From contig CM041465.1 of NCBI GenBank assembly GCA_023213395.1, positions 112,537,741-112,601,740 of the forward strand: a DNA stretch of 64,000 nt, read 5' to 3'. The notes below the pieces were generated by a model. It was given only the letters and a program-made list of their open reading frames with translations, was not told the origin of the DNA and searched no databases. This stretch comes from Cycas panzhihuaensis (lineage: Eukaryota; Cycadophyta). Position 1 is the stretch's first letter, and each line of letters starts with the position of its first letter. Of this stretch, positions 11,687 to 23,472 are shown one piece after another. The position numbers and the translations under genes are program-made.

Positions 11687-12353
11687 TGTTGAGAAAACTA
11701 GGTCCCAATAACCAAAAACTACCACCAAGATGTAAACTATTTTATAACTTGTTATGGGAATTAAAACTAAAGTTTAACATGCAAGTTCTTAAACCATAGA
11801 TAATATAATAAATAAATCAAAAAGATAAAGTATCATATATATATATATACCAAATAACACATGGTAAAACCCTAATAGTATGCTAGGGAAACATCCAAAT
11901 AGGAAAGGTATCAATTTTTATTATTCAAGAATAGAGAAATGTACATAATCTATAACAAAATACTTATAGCAATAATAATTAGTCACCTCTTCTCTATAGT
12001 ACATCTAATACATTGAATACTATGAATATAATGAAGAAACACCTTAAATTTTTCTATATAAGAGAGTCATACAAGGCACAAATCTCGACCATCAAATCTA
12101 GGGTGTTTTTAATGAATGACCATTATTCTCTTTATAATTTAGTATGTCACAATGCTAGCCTTTTAAGTTAGGGCCTACCACACTTGAACCCCTATTTGTG
12201 TGCATGGGAGGTGGGGTTCTACCCCCCTACATCCCTCGGCCAAGAGGGGATCCCATCCTCCTTAGATCCCCATATGAAAGCTTAGAGAGGAAACCATGTT
12301 GCCAACCTATCAAAATGTTTGACTCTAAAATATTATTATTACATTATCTAATA
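11687..12353 (-). repeat. Copia C 3' LTR (left copy)
   Basis: 667 bp, intact in length. It carries TGTTGAGAA at one end and TAATA at the other where the other copy has TAACA. A G/C-rich stretch at about 12180-12300 contrasts with the AT-rich remainder and is shared with the solo LTR at 42079-42760. Confidence 0.88.
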
Positions 12354-12589
12354 ATCTTCACTTTGACAATAATTTACCTAATATCTTTTCTAAACCATTC
12401 ATCATATTTTTTGCAAACTAAGAGAAGTCAAGAATCATTTGACCTTATTCAATAGTACTAGTTTTATGAACATTTCAGTATAATTCTATTTTATGTTAAC
12501 CTTCTCAAATGCCACTCTATATGTTTTCATAACCTATATAACAAAATGGTACTTAAGAGTAATATACTTTATCCTACTATGATAAGTTG

Positions 12590-13990
12590 GATTCTTTTAT
12601 AAATAAATAAAATTTTGACTGTTACAAAATACCTTTATCTTTTTTTGTTTCCTTCCATGGTCAACCAATAGACCCTGTAACCAAATTGCTTCCTTATAAG
12701 TATGTGCTGCAGTAACATATTTTGCTTCTATAGTTGATAATATAATTGTACTCTGTAATTTTGACATCCAACTAATAGGACCATTTACAAGAGTAAATAT
12801 ATAACCTGAAGTAGACCTTCTCTTATTTAAATCTCCTACAAAGTTTGAATAAACATATCTATAAACTTGATTATCTGTACCACTAAAGGTGATGTAATAA
12901 TTACTTATTCCCCTCAAATACCAAAGCATCTATTTCACTATAGCCTAATATTCCTTTCCTGGATTTTCTATAAACTTTCTAACTATGTTAATTACATGTG
13001 AAATATCAAGTCTTATACATACCATTCCATACATCAAAATTCCTACTACACTAGCATAAGGTACACCAGATATATGTTCTTTTTCTTCTTCACTACTATA
13101 CTCATACTTAAAGAAAGCTTGAAATGGTAAGTTAACATGATACTAACTAGTCTTACATTTTCCATACCAAATTTGGTTAGTACTTTCTATATAAATTTCT
13201 ATCATAATAACCATAGCTTACTATTTTTCATGTCTATATATATCTCCATACCTAAGATTTATTTTGTAGATCCTAGATCCTTCATATCAAATGTCCTAAC
13301 CAATTTAGCCTTTAACTTGTTGATTTCTTTCATACTCTTACTTACAACTAGCATGTCATCAATGTATAATATGAAGATAATAAATTAGCCATTATCTAAG
13401 AATTTAAAGTAAACATAATGATCATACTCATTTCTTTTGAAATTTTGGCTCTCTATAAGGGTATCAAATTTTCTATACCATTACTTGGGTGATTTTTTTA
13501 GGCCATACAATGATTTCCTAAGCCTATAAATAAGTCTTTTCCTACCATCTTGTACAAATACTTCTAGCTAATCCATATAGATCTCGTCATCTAAATCTCT
13601 ATGCATAAATGTTATTTTTATATCTGACTACTCTAACTTCAAATTAAGGGATGCTACCAATTCTAATAGAACCCAAATTAAAATAAGTTTAATAACTAGT
13701 GAAAAGATGTTATGAAAATCAATATGTATTTTCTATTCATAGCCTTTAGCCACCAATCTTGCCTAATATTTGTCAACCTTTCTATTAACACTTGTTTTCT
13801 TCTTAAAAACCCACTTCCAACTAATAGTCTTCCTACCATATGGAAGTTCTACCAAGTCCCATGAATTCTTCAAACCATCTACCTCTTCCTGTAAAGCCCT
13901 CTTCCACTTCTCACTATAGATATCATCTACTGCTTCTTAATAGCATATACGTTCATTGTCATTAGAAACTAAAGTAATAGAAATAGAAGG
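12590..13990 (-). pseudogene. Copia C reverse transcriptase and RNase H
   Basis: On the minus strand, from 13990 down, this reads EEVDGLKNSWDLVELPYGRK, then RLVAKGY, then LYIDDMLVVSKS, so the catalytic YIDD is intact. LRTFDMKDLG-like text and FGMENVRLVS follow. RNase H occupies 12597-12929 as the longest open piece (110 residues): VYSNFVGDLNKRRSTSGYIF, SWMSKLQSTIILSTIEAKY and EAIWLQGLL, all typical copia RNase H signatures. The first catalytic Asp (D-S-D in the family) is Y-S-N here. Scattered stops make it a pseudogene. Confidence 0.82.
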
Positions 13991-13999
13991 GTTGTACTT

Positions 14000-15200
14000 G
14001 TCAGGTAGATGCCTGACCCATAGAGATCTTATAACAATTAGTGGAGGAGTATCCGCATACTCTTGTAAATCTACCATAGATTTAATTTTAAAAAACTCTT
14101 CCTACTTTTTCATTTCTAAAGATGGCTAGGTCTCAAGCTTCACCTATTGATGTTTAGCTTTCTACTTCTATTTCACTTTAACTTCTATATTGTCTGATTT
14201 TAGATAGGTAGATTCATCAAATATAACATCTCTATTAATATTGATTTTGTAGGTAGTAGGATCCCACAATCTATATCCTTTCACACCATCTTTATCACCA
14301 TAACTAACAAAGATTTATCTCTTGTATTTTATGTCTAACTTTAAATGTTATTTTTTATTAGTCAAGGCTTAAGCATTATAACAAAAAACTTTTAAATTTA
14401 AACAGTTACATGAATGTCCAGTCTATACCTCTTTAGTAATCCTACAATTTATTGTAAGTGATGATGACCCATTTACCAAATAATAACTTATTTAAACAAT
14501 TTCTGCCTGTAAGCCCTGCTCCACTCCTACATTATTTAGCATGCTTCTTACTCTTTCTAAGAGTGTCTTGTTCATGCACTCAGCTATGCCATTCTATTGT
14601 AGAGTATAACTACTGGTCTTATGCCTTTAGATCCCAACTTCTTTACAATAGTTCTCAAACTCTAAGGAGTTAAACTTACCTCCATTATTAGTTCTTAAAT
14701 ATTTGATTGACTAGCCAGTGCTCTTCTTAACCAGAGCCTTCAATTGCTTAAACCCATTAAAAATATTAGATTTCTTTTTCAAAAAATAGATCTATACCTT
14801 TTTAGAGTAATCATATATAAATATGACAAACTATAATGATCTTCCATAAGATATTATATGGGCTAGTACCCAATCATCTAAATATATATAATCCAAAACA
14901 CCTTTACTAGTATGACTCCCTACTTTAAACCTAAGCCTACACTACTTTCTAAGAACACAATGTTTATAAATAGTCAAATCTAAAAATTACAAGTTAGGAA
15001 GCAACTTATAGTTCATCAATACCTTATGTCCTCTCTTACTCATGTGTCCAAGTCTCTGATGCCATAACTGAGTTGGATATTTTGTAATCTTTGATGTTGT
15101 AGTTGCATGGATTACATCTATACTTCCCACTAGAATATAAAGGTTTCCTTTTTTTAAGGCTTTCATAACATCCAAGGTGCCCTTTGACACTTTCAAGACT
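14000..15200 (-). pseudogene. Copia C integrase and GAG_pre-integrase segment
   Basis: GAG_pre-integrase is visible at 14987-15196 (TKYPTQLWHQRLGHMSKRGHKVL). The core follows at lower coordinates with YLRTNNGGKFNSLEF (second Asp changed to Asn), then QxNGIAECMNKTLLERVRSML with the Glu kept. The C-terminal linker reads GYRLWDPTTYKININRDVIFDE at about 14220-14280, a hallmark of copia integrase. Stops occur throughout. Confidence 0.8.
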
Positions 15201-16340
15201 TTTTCATGACCTGTGTATTTATAACCACTAGAATCTAATTCACCTAAAGAAATTAGATTATTTTTTAGATCAGGTATATGTCTAACTTTAGTCTATGTTC
15301 TCACTACACCATCAAATATTTTAATTCTAATGTTACTAATGCATATAGTTTTGTAGGAAATTTCATTTCTAATAAGCACATCATCACCATTAAGAGGTTG
15401 GTATAAAGAAAACAAACTTTTGTATGGACATATATGGTGTAAAGCACATAAATCTAAGAATATATTATGATGATAATAGAAAACATTATAAGAAACCAAG
15501 ATTTATCATTCATACCTTCATTCGACTCCACCTGGTTAGCCTCCTTAGCAGGATCTTCTTTTTCCTAAAACTCCTCCTTTTTGTAGTAATCCTTTTTGAG
15601 GTGATGTGTCTTATTATAGTACCAACATCTACACTTACTCTTATTGCCTTTTGACTTTGACCTTGATATATCATTAGAGCTTTGTCCTCTATCAATCATT
15701 TTGCCCCTTACTATCATGGATTTTAGTGTGCAGGTTTCAAGACTAGACTTCCTCTTCACCTCTTCTATTACCAAAGCACTCACAATGGAATCATAGTCTA
15801 ATTCATCTGTAGTGCTAAAACTAATTGAGGTGACAAGATTAGTCTAAGATTATGGTAATGACTATAACAAGGTAATAGCCTTTATTGTCATCCTCAATCT
15901 TGACATCAATACTAACCAACATACAAATAAGAGTATTGAAAATATTTAAATGATTAGAAATTTTTATACCTTCCTTCATCCATAATGAATACAACTACCT
16001 CTTTTAGTAGATTTGATTCGTTACTAATTTGGTCATGTATAAGCCTTCCAACTGGGTCTATAATCTTGCTATTATCTTCTCCTCTATGATGTTAAATAGA
16101 ACTTCATCTGCCAAGTATAACTATATTTTGCTAAGAGCCCTTTTATCTAGATCATCCCATTTATCATCATCCATCTCTATGGGTTTCTTCAATTTGACTT
16201 CTAGAGTTCTATATAATCTATGCTATACTAGAACAACATATGCTTTTAACTTCTACAACTTGAAGTTCTTCTTGCCATCGAATTTCTCCACCTTAAACTT
16301 TACATTCATAAGTTTCACCATGTGGTGTAGAAAAAGTTGA
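15201..16340 (-). pseudogene. Copia C gag and protease remnants
   Basis: The minus strand holds a Gag-like basic segment with CRCWYYNKTHHLKKDYYKKE near 15580-15640, a decayed zinc knuckle (C-x2-C-x4-H-x4-C in the family; here the second ligand position is blurred and the last is Tyr). Protease text with IFLDLCALHHICPYKSLF at about 15390-15460 resembles the fLDSGAsxHM region with DSG changed to DLC. The Gag start near 16330 (MVKLMNVKFKVEKFDGKKNF on the minus strand) fits the copia opening. Too many stops exist for a product. Confidence 0.65.
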
Positions 16341-16378
16341 TACCAAAACTTCCATAAACTCACTATAAAAATAAAGGT

Positions 16379-16393
16379 GGCTCTTATACTACT
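16379..16393 (-). promoter_or_regulatory. Copia C primer-binding site
   Basis: The minus strand reads AGTAGTATAAGAGCC right after the 5' LTR terminus, a mutated version of TGGTATCAGAGCC. Confidence 0.65.
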
Positions 16394-16917
16394 TGTTGAG
16401 AAAACTAGGTCCTAATAACTAGAAACTTCCAGTAAGATTTAAACTATTTTATAACTAGTTATAGGAATTAAAACTAAAATTTAACATGTAAGTTCTTATG
16501 CTAGAGATGATATAATAAATAAATTAGAAATCCAAAGCATCATATATATAGTAGATATAACATGGTAATACCCTAATATTGTACAATGAAAACATCCACA
16601 TATGAAAGGTATTGATCTTTATTATCTAAGAATGGAGAAATGCATATAATTTATAGCAGAATGTTAAAAGTAACAACAACTAGCCAGCTCTTCTCTACAG
16701 TACATCCAATACATCGAATACCATCAACATAATGAAAAAACACCATAAATCGAGCTATATGAGGTAATCATATAAGGCACAAATCTTGACTATCAAATCT
16801 AGTGTACTTTTAATGAACAATCTTGATTCACTACAATTTAGTATATTTTATAGCACCAGATTTTTAGGTCAGGGGATACTACCCTTGAACCCCCATTTAC
16901 ATAGGGGGAAGGGGGGG
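16394..16917 (-). repeat. Copia C 5' LTR, first part
   Basis: It is collinear with 11687-12200 of the left LTR, up to the insertion point of element G. The remainder is at 18979-19133. Confidence 0.88.
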
Positions 16918-17169
16918 TGTTATATGACTAATCCTGAAACTAATTAATATAGAGAAAATATGAAGAGAGATGGAAGAAATAAAATAAAGAAGAAAAAAAT
17001 GTTCTAAAGAACACCATATCATATCATATCCTCATCCTTCTCATCATTACAATAAAGTGGGGTATATATAACACTCATCCCCTTCCTACCTTTATGTCCA
17101 CCAATCCTCTTAATCCTTATATGATGAAGGGTCACAACCCTCTCTAACATGTGGTGAAGGCTCACCACA
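16918..17169 (-). repeat. Element G 3' LTR (left copy)
   Basis: It begins TGTTATATGACTAATCCTG and ends CTCACCACA. The polypurine tract in minus sense is at 17171-17181. Confidence 0.82.
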
Positions 17170-17181
17170 TGCCCTCTCTCC

Positions 17182-18723
17182 TAAGATGCTTTATCCTCGA
17201 AGCATCTTGATACATAGATACATGTGACCACCTCATACTATTAATTTCTACTTGATAGGCCCATCAAAGGTTGTCTAAAAATCTACATATAGAATATGGA
17301 TCTACCCATCCTAAGTAGATCTTTATATGTCCAAAATATTTTATATCCTTGGATCCTCAAGATTAAATGATCTACATGCCTAGGTTACTTAGTTTGTGAG
17401 GGATTTATACAATATATATATCGATGTTTAGTTTTTTGATAATGTGGGTGTTGATAAGGTCCCACTTTGGTATGTGCTCTAACTTTTGTTGAGTGACACT
17501 CTTCATTTTCTTTGGATTTAACTAGTAGTGTGGGATGGAAAACACTTCCTCTACTTGCTCTTTATATTTCTTTTTTCCCTCATCATCTTATTTTGTTCTT
17601 GAATTTGAGGAGTGGGGAGAATTCCTTGTTCCACCTTACGGTTATACTTCTTAAGTATTTATTGAGCTTCTTATTTGTTTTGCTCAATGATTTACATTTG
17701 CCTCCACCACAAACCATCATGTTTTAAATAAATAGAAAATCTTAGCCATACATATAAATTAAATTAACCAGCTATCAAATACCACTCATCGAACCAAAGG
17801 TAAGCCTCTTCTTGTAGATATAATAAGGTTACTTTAGTCATCTCTTTGTTATATATGTACCAATCATCAAGTGATTCTAAATATATAGATATATCATTGA
17901 CCCAGTCTTTTATAGAAAGAGTCATATCTGCACTAAATGTGTAAGGTATGGGACTTTCTATAGTCATGATAATATAGATGTGGAAAAGATTAGAAGGTGT
18001 TTATAGCCAGTTATCCCCTAAATTTAATACAAAATAGATAACAGGCCTCAAGAGTAATGGCTTTATGGCCAAAGTTTGAACAACTAAGAAAGGACAATAT
18101 AGAACCTTTAACTTGAAAATTTTAATTTTAAAACAAATATATAGCTCAAAAAGATGTAAAATATGGATAAAAATTACAACCACTAAAATATAATTCCAAT
18201 GGTTTATACATAATCAAATTTTGACATCTAGATCAAAGGTTATAGTCATTTTTAAGAAATTTATTACTAGGGTTTCTAAGGACTATAATAGCAATTTCTC
18301 ATAAAATACTAATAACTTTTTGCTCTGATCTTTGATTAACCTCAAACTACTTCTATTAGAAAGTAAATTGAAAATATGCATAGAATAAAAAATAATTGAA
18401 GTCATTTGGACACCTATAGCCAAAATTATGGCTTTTTAAAGTTGAGCTTATAGATTTATCTCAAAAATATGATGATAAAAAAGTAGGCTGAAATTAAATC
18501 TATTATAATTTTTATAATTTTTTACCAAAACTATCACTATGACCACTAAAAAATTATGGTGCATGGCTTTTAATCTCAAATTCTCTATTGTTTATTTAAA
18601 AATCTTTTATTTTTTCTCCCCACAAGTAAAACTTCCACATGTTAAAAATCCTTGAAGAAAAAAATTAGCAAAAAAATGGATCCCTAACTCTTGTATGGAT
18701 CAGAAAATGGCTCTGATATTACT
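17182..18723 (-). pseudogene. Element G interior with a gypsy Gag fragment
   Basis: A 67-residue open piece at 17764-17967 on the minus strand contains SIKDWVNDISIYLESLDDWY followed by VTLLYLQEEAYLWFDEW. This is the pattern of the Ty3/gypsy retrotrans_gag domain (W...L..yl....i......v......L...A..W...w). No zinc knuckle or pol motif was found. Positions 17182-17760 and 17970-18720 hold no supported gene. The second is leader sequence next to the PBS at 18709-18721. Confidence 0.6.
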
Positions 18724-18978
18724 TATTATATGACTAATCCTATAACCAATTAATATAGAGAAAATATGAAGAGACATTGAAGAAATAAGATAAAGAAGAA
18801 AGAAGGATATCAAAGAATATCATATTATATCATATCCTCATCCTTCTTATGATTATAATAGAGTGGGGTATATATAACACTCATCCCCTTATTCCTACCT
18901 TTATGTCCACCAATCCTCTTAATCCTCATATGATGGAGGATCAGAACCCTCTCTAACATATAGTGAAGGCTCATCATA
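18724..18978 (-). repeat. Element G 5' LTR (right copy)
   Basis: Homologous to 16918-17169. Terminal dinucleotides are mutated (TA...TA). Confidence 0.82.
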
Positions 18979-19133
18979 GGGTAGGAGGGGAGTGGTTCCA
19001 AGTCCCCTTGCATCCCTTGACTAAGGGAGGCTCCAACCCCTCTTGGATCCCCCCACAAAAGTTTGGGGAGGAACCACGTTGCCAACCTGTCAAAAATTTT
19101 CCCTCCAAAGTATTGTCATCACATTGTATAACA
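18979..19133 (-). repeat. Copia C 5' LTR, second part
   Basis: It resumes the LTR after element G and matches about 12205-12353 of the left LTR, including CCACGTTGCCAACCTGTC. It ends TATAACA and is followed by CTTTA. Confidence 0.85.
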
Positions 19134-19161
19134 CTTTAAGCATGGAGATTGCATAGATAAC
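19134..19161 (-). pseudogene. Gypsy E: sliver between copia C and copia B
   Basis: 28 bases of host element E, starting with the CTTTA duplication and ending with the ATAAC duplication of copia B. It joins the E segments at 11646-11686 and 24210-26339. Confidence 0.55.
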
Positions 19162-19385
19162 TGTTGGATGACATCATTTGGAAAGAATGAATGAATCCAT
19201 TTCATTAATATTCAGTATGTACATATATACAATGAGAAGTTCCAACTGCCTGATAACTACCATATCTAATGATGATACATGTCCAATATTTAATTAGCCT
19301 TCATTAAGATGGACTTTATGTCCTAAAACACTTATGTCCTAACATTATGTGCTTATGTCCTAAGATAAAACATTATACTCTAACA
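19162..19385 (-). repeat. Copia B 3' LTR (left copy)
   Basis: 224 bp. On the minus strand it is preceded by ACATTAAGAGAGGG (19386-19399), the polypurine tract. Confidence 0.94.
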
Positions 19386-19400
19386 CCCTCTCTTAATGTT

Positions 19401-21300
19401 TTATCCTTTTAGTCCTATTTTGTCTCTTAATATCTCAAACTTTGCTTTTCCTAATGGTTTGGTCAAAATATCTGCAATCTGATCATCAGTTGAACAGTAG
19501 ACAAGATCTATTTCTTTGTTTTGTACTTTCTCTCTTATGAAGTGATGTTGAACTTCAATGTGTTTCGTTATGGCATGAAAGACTAGATTCTTGGTTAGTT
19601 TGATAGCACTTTGATTGTCACAAAAGATAGGAGTTGTTATCTTCTGATGTACATTTACGTCTTCCAATAATTGTTGAAACCAAATAGCTTCAGTAGTTGC
19701 ACTTACTACTGACTTGTATTCTATTTTCGTTAAAGATAAAGCAACTGTGGCTTGTTTTTTAGAAATCCAAGAGATTGGTGAGCTGCCTAAGAAGAAATAG
19801 AAACCACTAGTGGATTTTCCTTGATCCTTGTCACCTGCCTAGTCTGAGTCATAAAAACCTATTAACTGAAGTGTAGAACTTCTTGGAAAGTTTAGTTTTG
19901 AATCTATTGTTCCCCTGAGATATCTTAGAATTATTTTGGCAGCATTCCAATGTCTTGTCTTTGGCTCATGCATGTATCAATATATTAAACTCACAGCATA
20001 TGATATATCTGGTCTAGTTGCTGTGAGATAGATAAGACTTTTAATAAGTTGCCTATACAATGTTCCATCAAAACAATAATCTTCTGGACTTGGTGTTAGA
20101 TTACAATTTATTTTCATGGGAGTAGAGCAGGGATTGCATTCTTCCATCCTGAATTTAGTTAGAAGATCCTTGGTATACTTGCTTTGACATATGATGATCA
20201 ATCTATCCTATTGTTGAACCTGTATTCCTAAGTAGAAGCTCAAGATTCCAAGATCTGTTATTTCAAACTTGTTTCCCAACTATGCCTTTATTTCTGCTAT
20301 GGAGACTTCATCGTTTCTAGTTATAAGCATGTCATTGACATAAACTACTATAATGGTTATTGCTCCATTCTTATTTTTTGTGTATAGGCTTGAGTCTGAA
20401 CTGCATTTCTGAAAGCTGTTTTTATAGAGATGATTGTCTAATTTTGCATACCATGCATGTGGAGCCTGTTTTAATCCATATAGGGCCTTCTTTAGTTTGT
20501 AGACTAAATGTTCTTATCCTGCCATGATGTAGCCTTCTGGTTGAGACATGTACACTTCTTCTTCAATTTCTCCATTTAGGAATGCACTTTTGACATCCAA
20601 TTGATAGATTTTCCAATTTTTGTAGGCTGTTGTAGCTATGATTGTTCTAACAATATTTATTTTGGCTACTGTAGAAAATGTTTCTTTGTAATCTATGCCT
20701 GCTATCTGTGTATATCCTTTTGCAACTAATCTAGTTTTATGTTTCTTATTTTTTCTGTTTGGCCCTCTTTTGATCTTATAGACCCATTTGTAGCCTACAA
20801 CTGATTTGCCAAAGGGAAGCTCAATTAGCTCCCAGGTCTAATTTTTTATTATGGAATCCATTTAAGAGTCCATAGCGTTTCTCCATTCGACATGTTCTTT
20901 TGCTTCTGTGAAGTGTTGAGGTTCAATACTGCTGATTAGTGCTTTTGGTTTTTGACTCCTTGTTCTATGAGGGAAATTTCTCCTTTGTTTCCTTCTAAGG
21001 TCTTGAGATACCATTTTGGTAATTTTTTTTATTTTCACCTTCATCTTCTGAAACACTTTCTAATGTTGACTCTGAGTTTGGATCATGCCTGATTTCTTTT
21101 GAAGTTTCTTCGGTGATGATGTTGGATTCATCTTCTTTTAGATGACTGCATGGAGGAATTTGAGGCATAATTTTGAGCATCTGAGTCCAATTTTCTTCTT
21201 TGTTTTCTTCATTGAAGATGACATCTCGACTTACATAAACCTTGTTGGTTATAGGATCAATGCATTTATATGCTTTTGAGTTTTTTCTATATCCCACCAT
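19401..21300 (-). pseudogene. Copia B reverse transcriptase and RNase H
   Basis: Minus strand from about 21056 down: VEWRNAMDS, then TWELIELPFGKSVVGYKWVY, RLVAKGYTQIAGIDYKETF and YQLDVKSAFLNGEIEEEVYM are near-perfect copia RT text. The active site reads YVND (20331-20342) instead of YVDD. RNase H includes RPDISYAVSL, GFYDSDxAGDKDQGKSTSGF, SWISKKQATVALSLTKIEY and, in the last open piece 19401-19667, TKHIEVQHHFIREKVQNKEI with the terminal DILTKPL box. At least five in-frame stops separate the pieces. The segment 20995-21300 is the IN-RT linker ending integrase (YVSRDVIFNEEN). Confidence 0.9.
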
Positions 21301-21309
21301 GATGCATTC

Positions 21310-22470
21310 AATGCTTTTTTAGTCTAACTTTGCCCTTTTTTTATCTAGAATATGTACAAATGCTTGGCTACCAAAAACCTTTAAATGACTTATGTCTGGT
21401 TTTCTCTCTATCCAGGCCTCTTTTGGAGTGGATTTGACTAATGATTTGGTTGGACTCCTATTTAATAAGTAACAGGCTATACTGATGACTTTGGCCAAAT
21501 AGTTTTTGGAGATATTCTTAGTACGTATCATGCTTCGTGCCATTTCCATAATTATCCGATTTTTGTGCTCTGCAACTCCATTAGATTGGGGTGTGTATAG
21601 AGTTGTAAATTGTCTTCGTATTCCTCTATTCTTATAGAATTCTAGAAATTCTTTGGAGATGTATTCACCTCCTCCATCTGATCTTATATATTTAACTTTG
21701 GCATTGCTTTCTAATTCAGCTTCTGCTTTGAATTCTTTGAATGCATCCAAAGCTTTAGATTTTGTATACAAAAAATAAATCCAAATTTTCCTAGTAAGAT
21801 CATCTATGAAAATGATAAAATATATTTTCTTGTTGATTGAATATGGAGTAATGGGTCCATAGAGATTAATATGAAGTAACTCTAATTTTTCTTTGGCTCG
21901 CCATATGCTTTCTTGAAACAGAAGTCTATCCTGCTTACCAAACTAACAATCTTTACAAACAAAATTATTTGATGTGATGTTGGGTAGACCAATCACTAGG
22001 TTTTTCCTTTCCATAATTTTTAGCTTTTCCATGGAAAGATGTCCATACTTGAAATGCCATATTTTATCACTATTTTTTGTAGCAATACACGCTTTTACAT
22101 CAAGTAAAATGGGGTGATACATTAGCCTATACAAATCATTACATTCAACCCCTTTTACAATTATATTTCCATTATTTTTCATGTCATAAATGTAGAAAAA
22201 ACCCTTTTTATCAAAGAGTGTACACATCCCTTTTTTCTTCAATTGAGAGACCAAGAGGAGGTTCATTTTTAGATATGGCACGAGAAGGACATCATCTATT
22301 TTCTCTACTTTATCTTTAATTTTGACAACTATTGTCCCTACTCCCTTGATTTTGAGGGAGTATTTGTCTCCTAGTTCCACGGATTTATTTGCTGTGTAAG
22401 GCAGCAAATCTTCAAACCATTCTTCTTGACTTGTCATGTGACGTGACGCGCCATAGTCAATGTACCATAC
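21310..22470 (-). pseudogene. Copia B protease and integrase
   Basis: Protease begins with WYIDYGASRHMTSQ. The catalytic DSG is DYG (22450-22458), so autoproteolysis should fail. The 164-residue piece 21943-22437 covers protease and GAG_pre-integrase (IWHFKYGHLSMEKLKIM, then CKDC). The integrase core shows FIDDLTRKIWIYFL (first Asp), YIRSDGGGEYIS (second Asp) and YTPQSNGVAEHKNR (Glu), so the DDE triad is complete. The 150-residue piece 21319-21771 runs on through LKVFGSQAFVHI. One stop lies between it and the RT-proximal piece. Confidence 0.9.
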
Positions 22471-22587
22471 TTCTTTATCTTATACATTTGCTGTGAGAGC
22501 AACAACAAAAGCTATTGCTTCATCTTCATCTTGTTTGCTATTTCCAGTCTCCTCTTTACTGTAATTTCCCATTGGTTTCTTCCCTCT

Positions 22588-23472
22588 TTAAGTGTCTACT
22601 TTCTTACACTGAAATGGATAATGTCTAGCTTGACCATAGTGATAACATTTATCAAAAGCTTTACAAGAATTTGTAAAATGGCCTATCTTACCATAGTTGT
22701 AACATATGGTGTTTCTCCCTCTTCCTCTTAAATCTGACCATCTTCCTCGAGATGTGCTATTTATGTCTTGCCATCGACCTCGTGATGTCCCAAAGTTCTC
22801 AATACTTCTTCCACGTCCCATGCTTCTACCTTTGGATCCTAGATTTAGCATGGATGCAAAGGTGTCCTCAAGATTTACAGCATCTTCATACCTTTAATTT
22901 CTTTGCTCTTGTTGCAGAAGCAACCCTGTTAGAAGATCCAAAGACATAGTTGCCAACTGATTGGCATTATTGATAGTATTAATTATGACATCAAATGATC
23001 TAAGTAACTTACTGACAACAAGTTCGACCAGATCTTTTTCAGTGAGAGAGTTGCTGACATTAGTAAGACTGTTCCTCAAGGAGATTACTTTATGTAAAAA
23101 TTCAGTGACAGTCTCATACTCTTTCATTTGAAGATTGAACAACTCAGCCTTTAGGGCTATTATTTTTGCTTTATTTTTTTGACTGTACATGTTTTGTAAA
23201 TACTTCCAAATGCTAGTCGTAGAGTACAGGTTTTTAATATAAATAAGAAGTGAATCAGAAATTGATAATTTAAGAATAATGACCCCTGTACTGTCTCTTT
23301 CCTCCCAGTTTATTTGAGTAGCCCCTGCATCTTTTGGTTTTGGTTCATTTCCAATAGTAATCTGCCAGGCATTTTTGATCCTAAGTAATGTCTCTATTTT
23401 AATTTTCCAAATGTGATAGTTGCTGTCAGTTAATTTTTCATTGTCAGATAGGGCAAGTACTAAAGAGGCCAT
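22588..23472 (-). pseudogene. Copia B gag with two zinc knuckles
   Basis: The ATG at 23472 starts MASLVLALSDNEKLTDSNY, then HIWKIKIETLL, a clear copia Gag (DUF4219 then UBN2), open for 192 residues to 22894. After one stop the frame continues at 22588-22851 with an RGR-rich stretch and two CCHC knuckles, CYNYGKIGHFTNSC and CYHYGQARHYPFQC. The second lacks its usual His-Gly spacing but keeps C-x2-Y/C-like geometry, and both have Tyr at the second Cys position. Gag would bind and package element RNA. It is nearly intact apart from the stop and the knuckle changes. Confidence 0.88.

Larger units (their letters stand above)
16918..18978 (-). mobile_element. Element G: short gypsy-like retrotransposon inside copia C's LTR
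   Basis: Two direct repeats of about 252 and 255 bp (16918-17169 and 18724-18978) flank 1.55 kb. On the minus strand the right repeat is followed by TAATATCAGAGCC, a PBS for tRNA-iMet, and the left repeat is preceded by AGGAGAGAGGG, a polypurine tract. The element is therefore oriented minus. The interior has one Gag fragment and no RT, so it is a deletion derivative or non-autonomous member of a Ty3/gypsy family. The target duplication is not clean (GGGGG on the left, GGGTA on the right), possibly because of decay in a G-run. Confidence 0.8.
11687..19133 (-). mobile_element. Copia C: Ty1/copia element, minus strand, with gypsy G nested in its 5' LTR
   Basis: LTR copies start TGTTGAGAAAACTAGG at 11687 and 16394. 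The right copy is split by element G (16918-18978) and resumes at 18979-19133. CTTTA at 11682-11686 is repeated at 19134-19138. The coding region reads on the minus strand, so the right LTR is the 5' one, and the PBS abuts it at 16379-16393. Gag, IN, RT and RH segments are recognisable but carry many stops. A solo LTR of the same family lies in Tat A at 42079-42760. Confidence 0.9.

Noticed and set aside
13137-13388. 83-codon hydrophobic plus-strand frame that looks like a membrane protein
   Set aside because: Shadow of the copia C reverse transcriptase on the minus strand; hydrophobicity arises from AT-rich complement codons.
16029-16340. 103-codon plus-strand frame
   Set aside because: Lies opposite the copia C gag remnants, has no domain and no promoter context.
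22531-22949. Plus-strand frames opposite the copia B gag
   Set aside because: Shadows of the minus-strand Gag and zinc knuckles.
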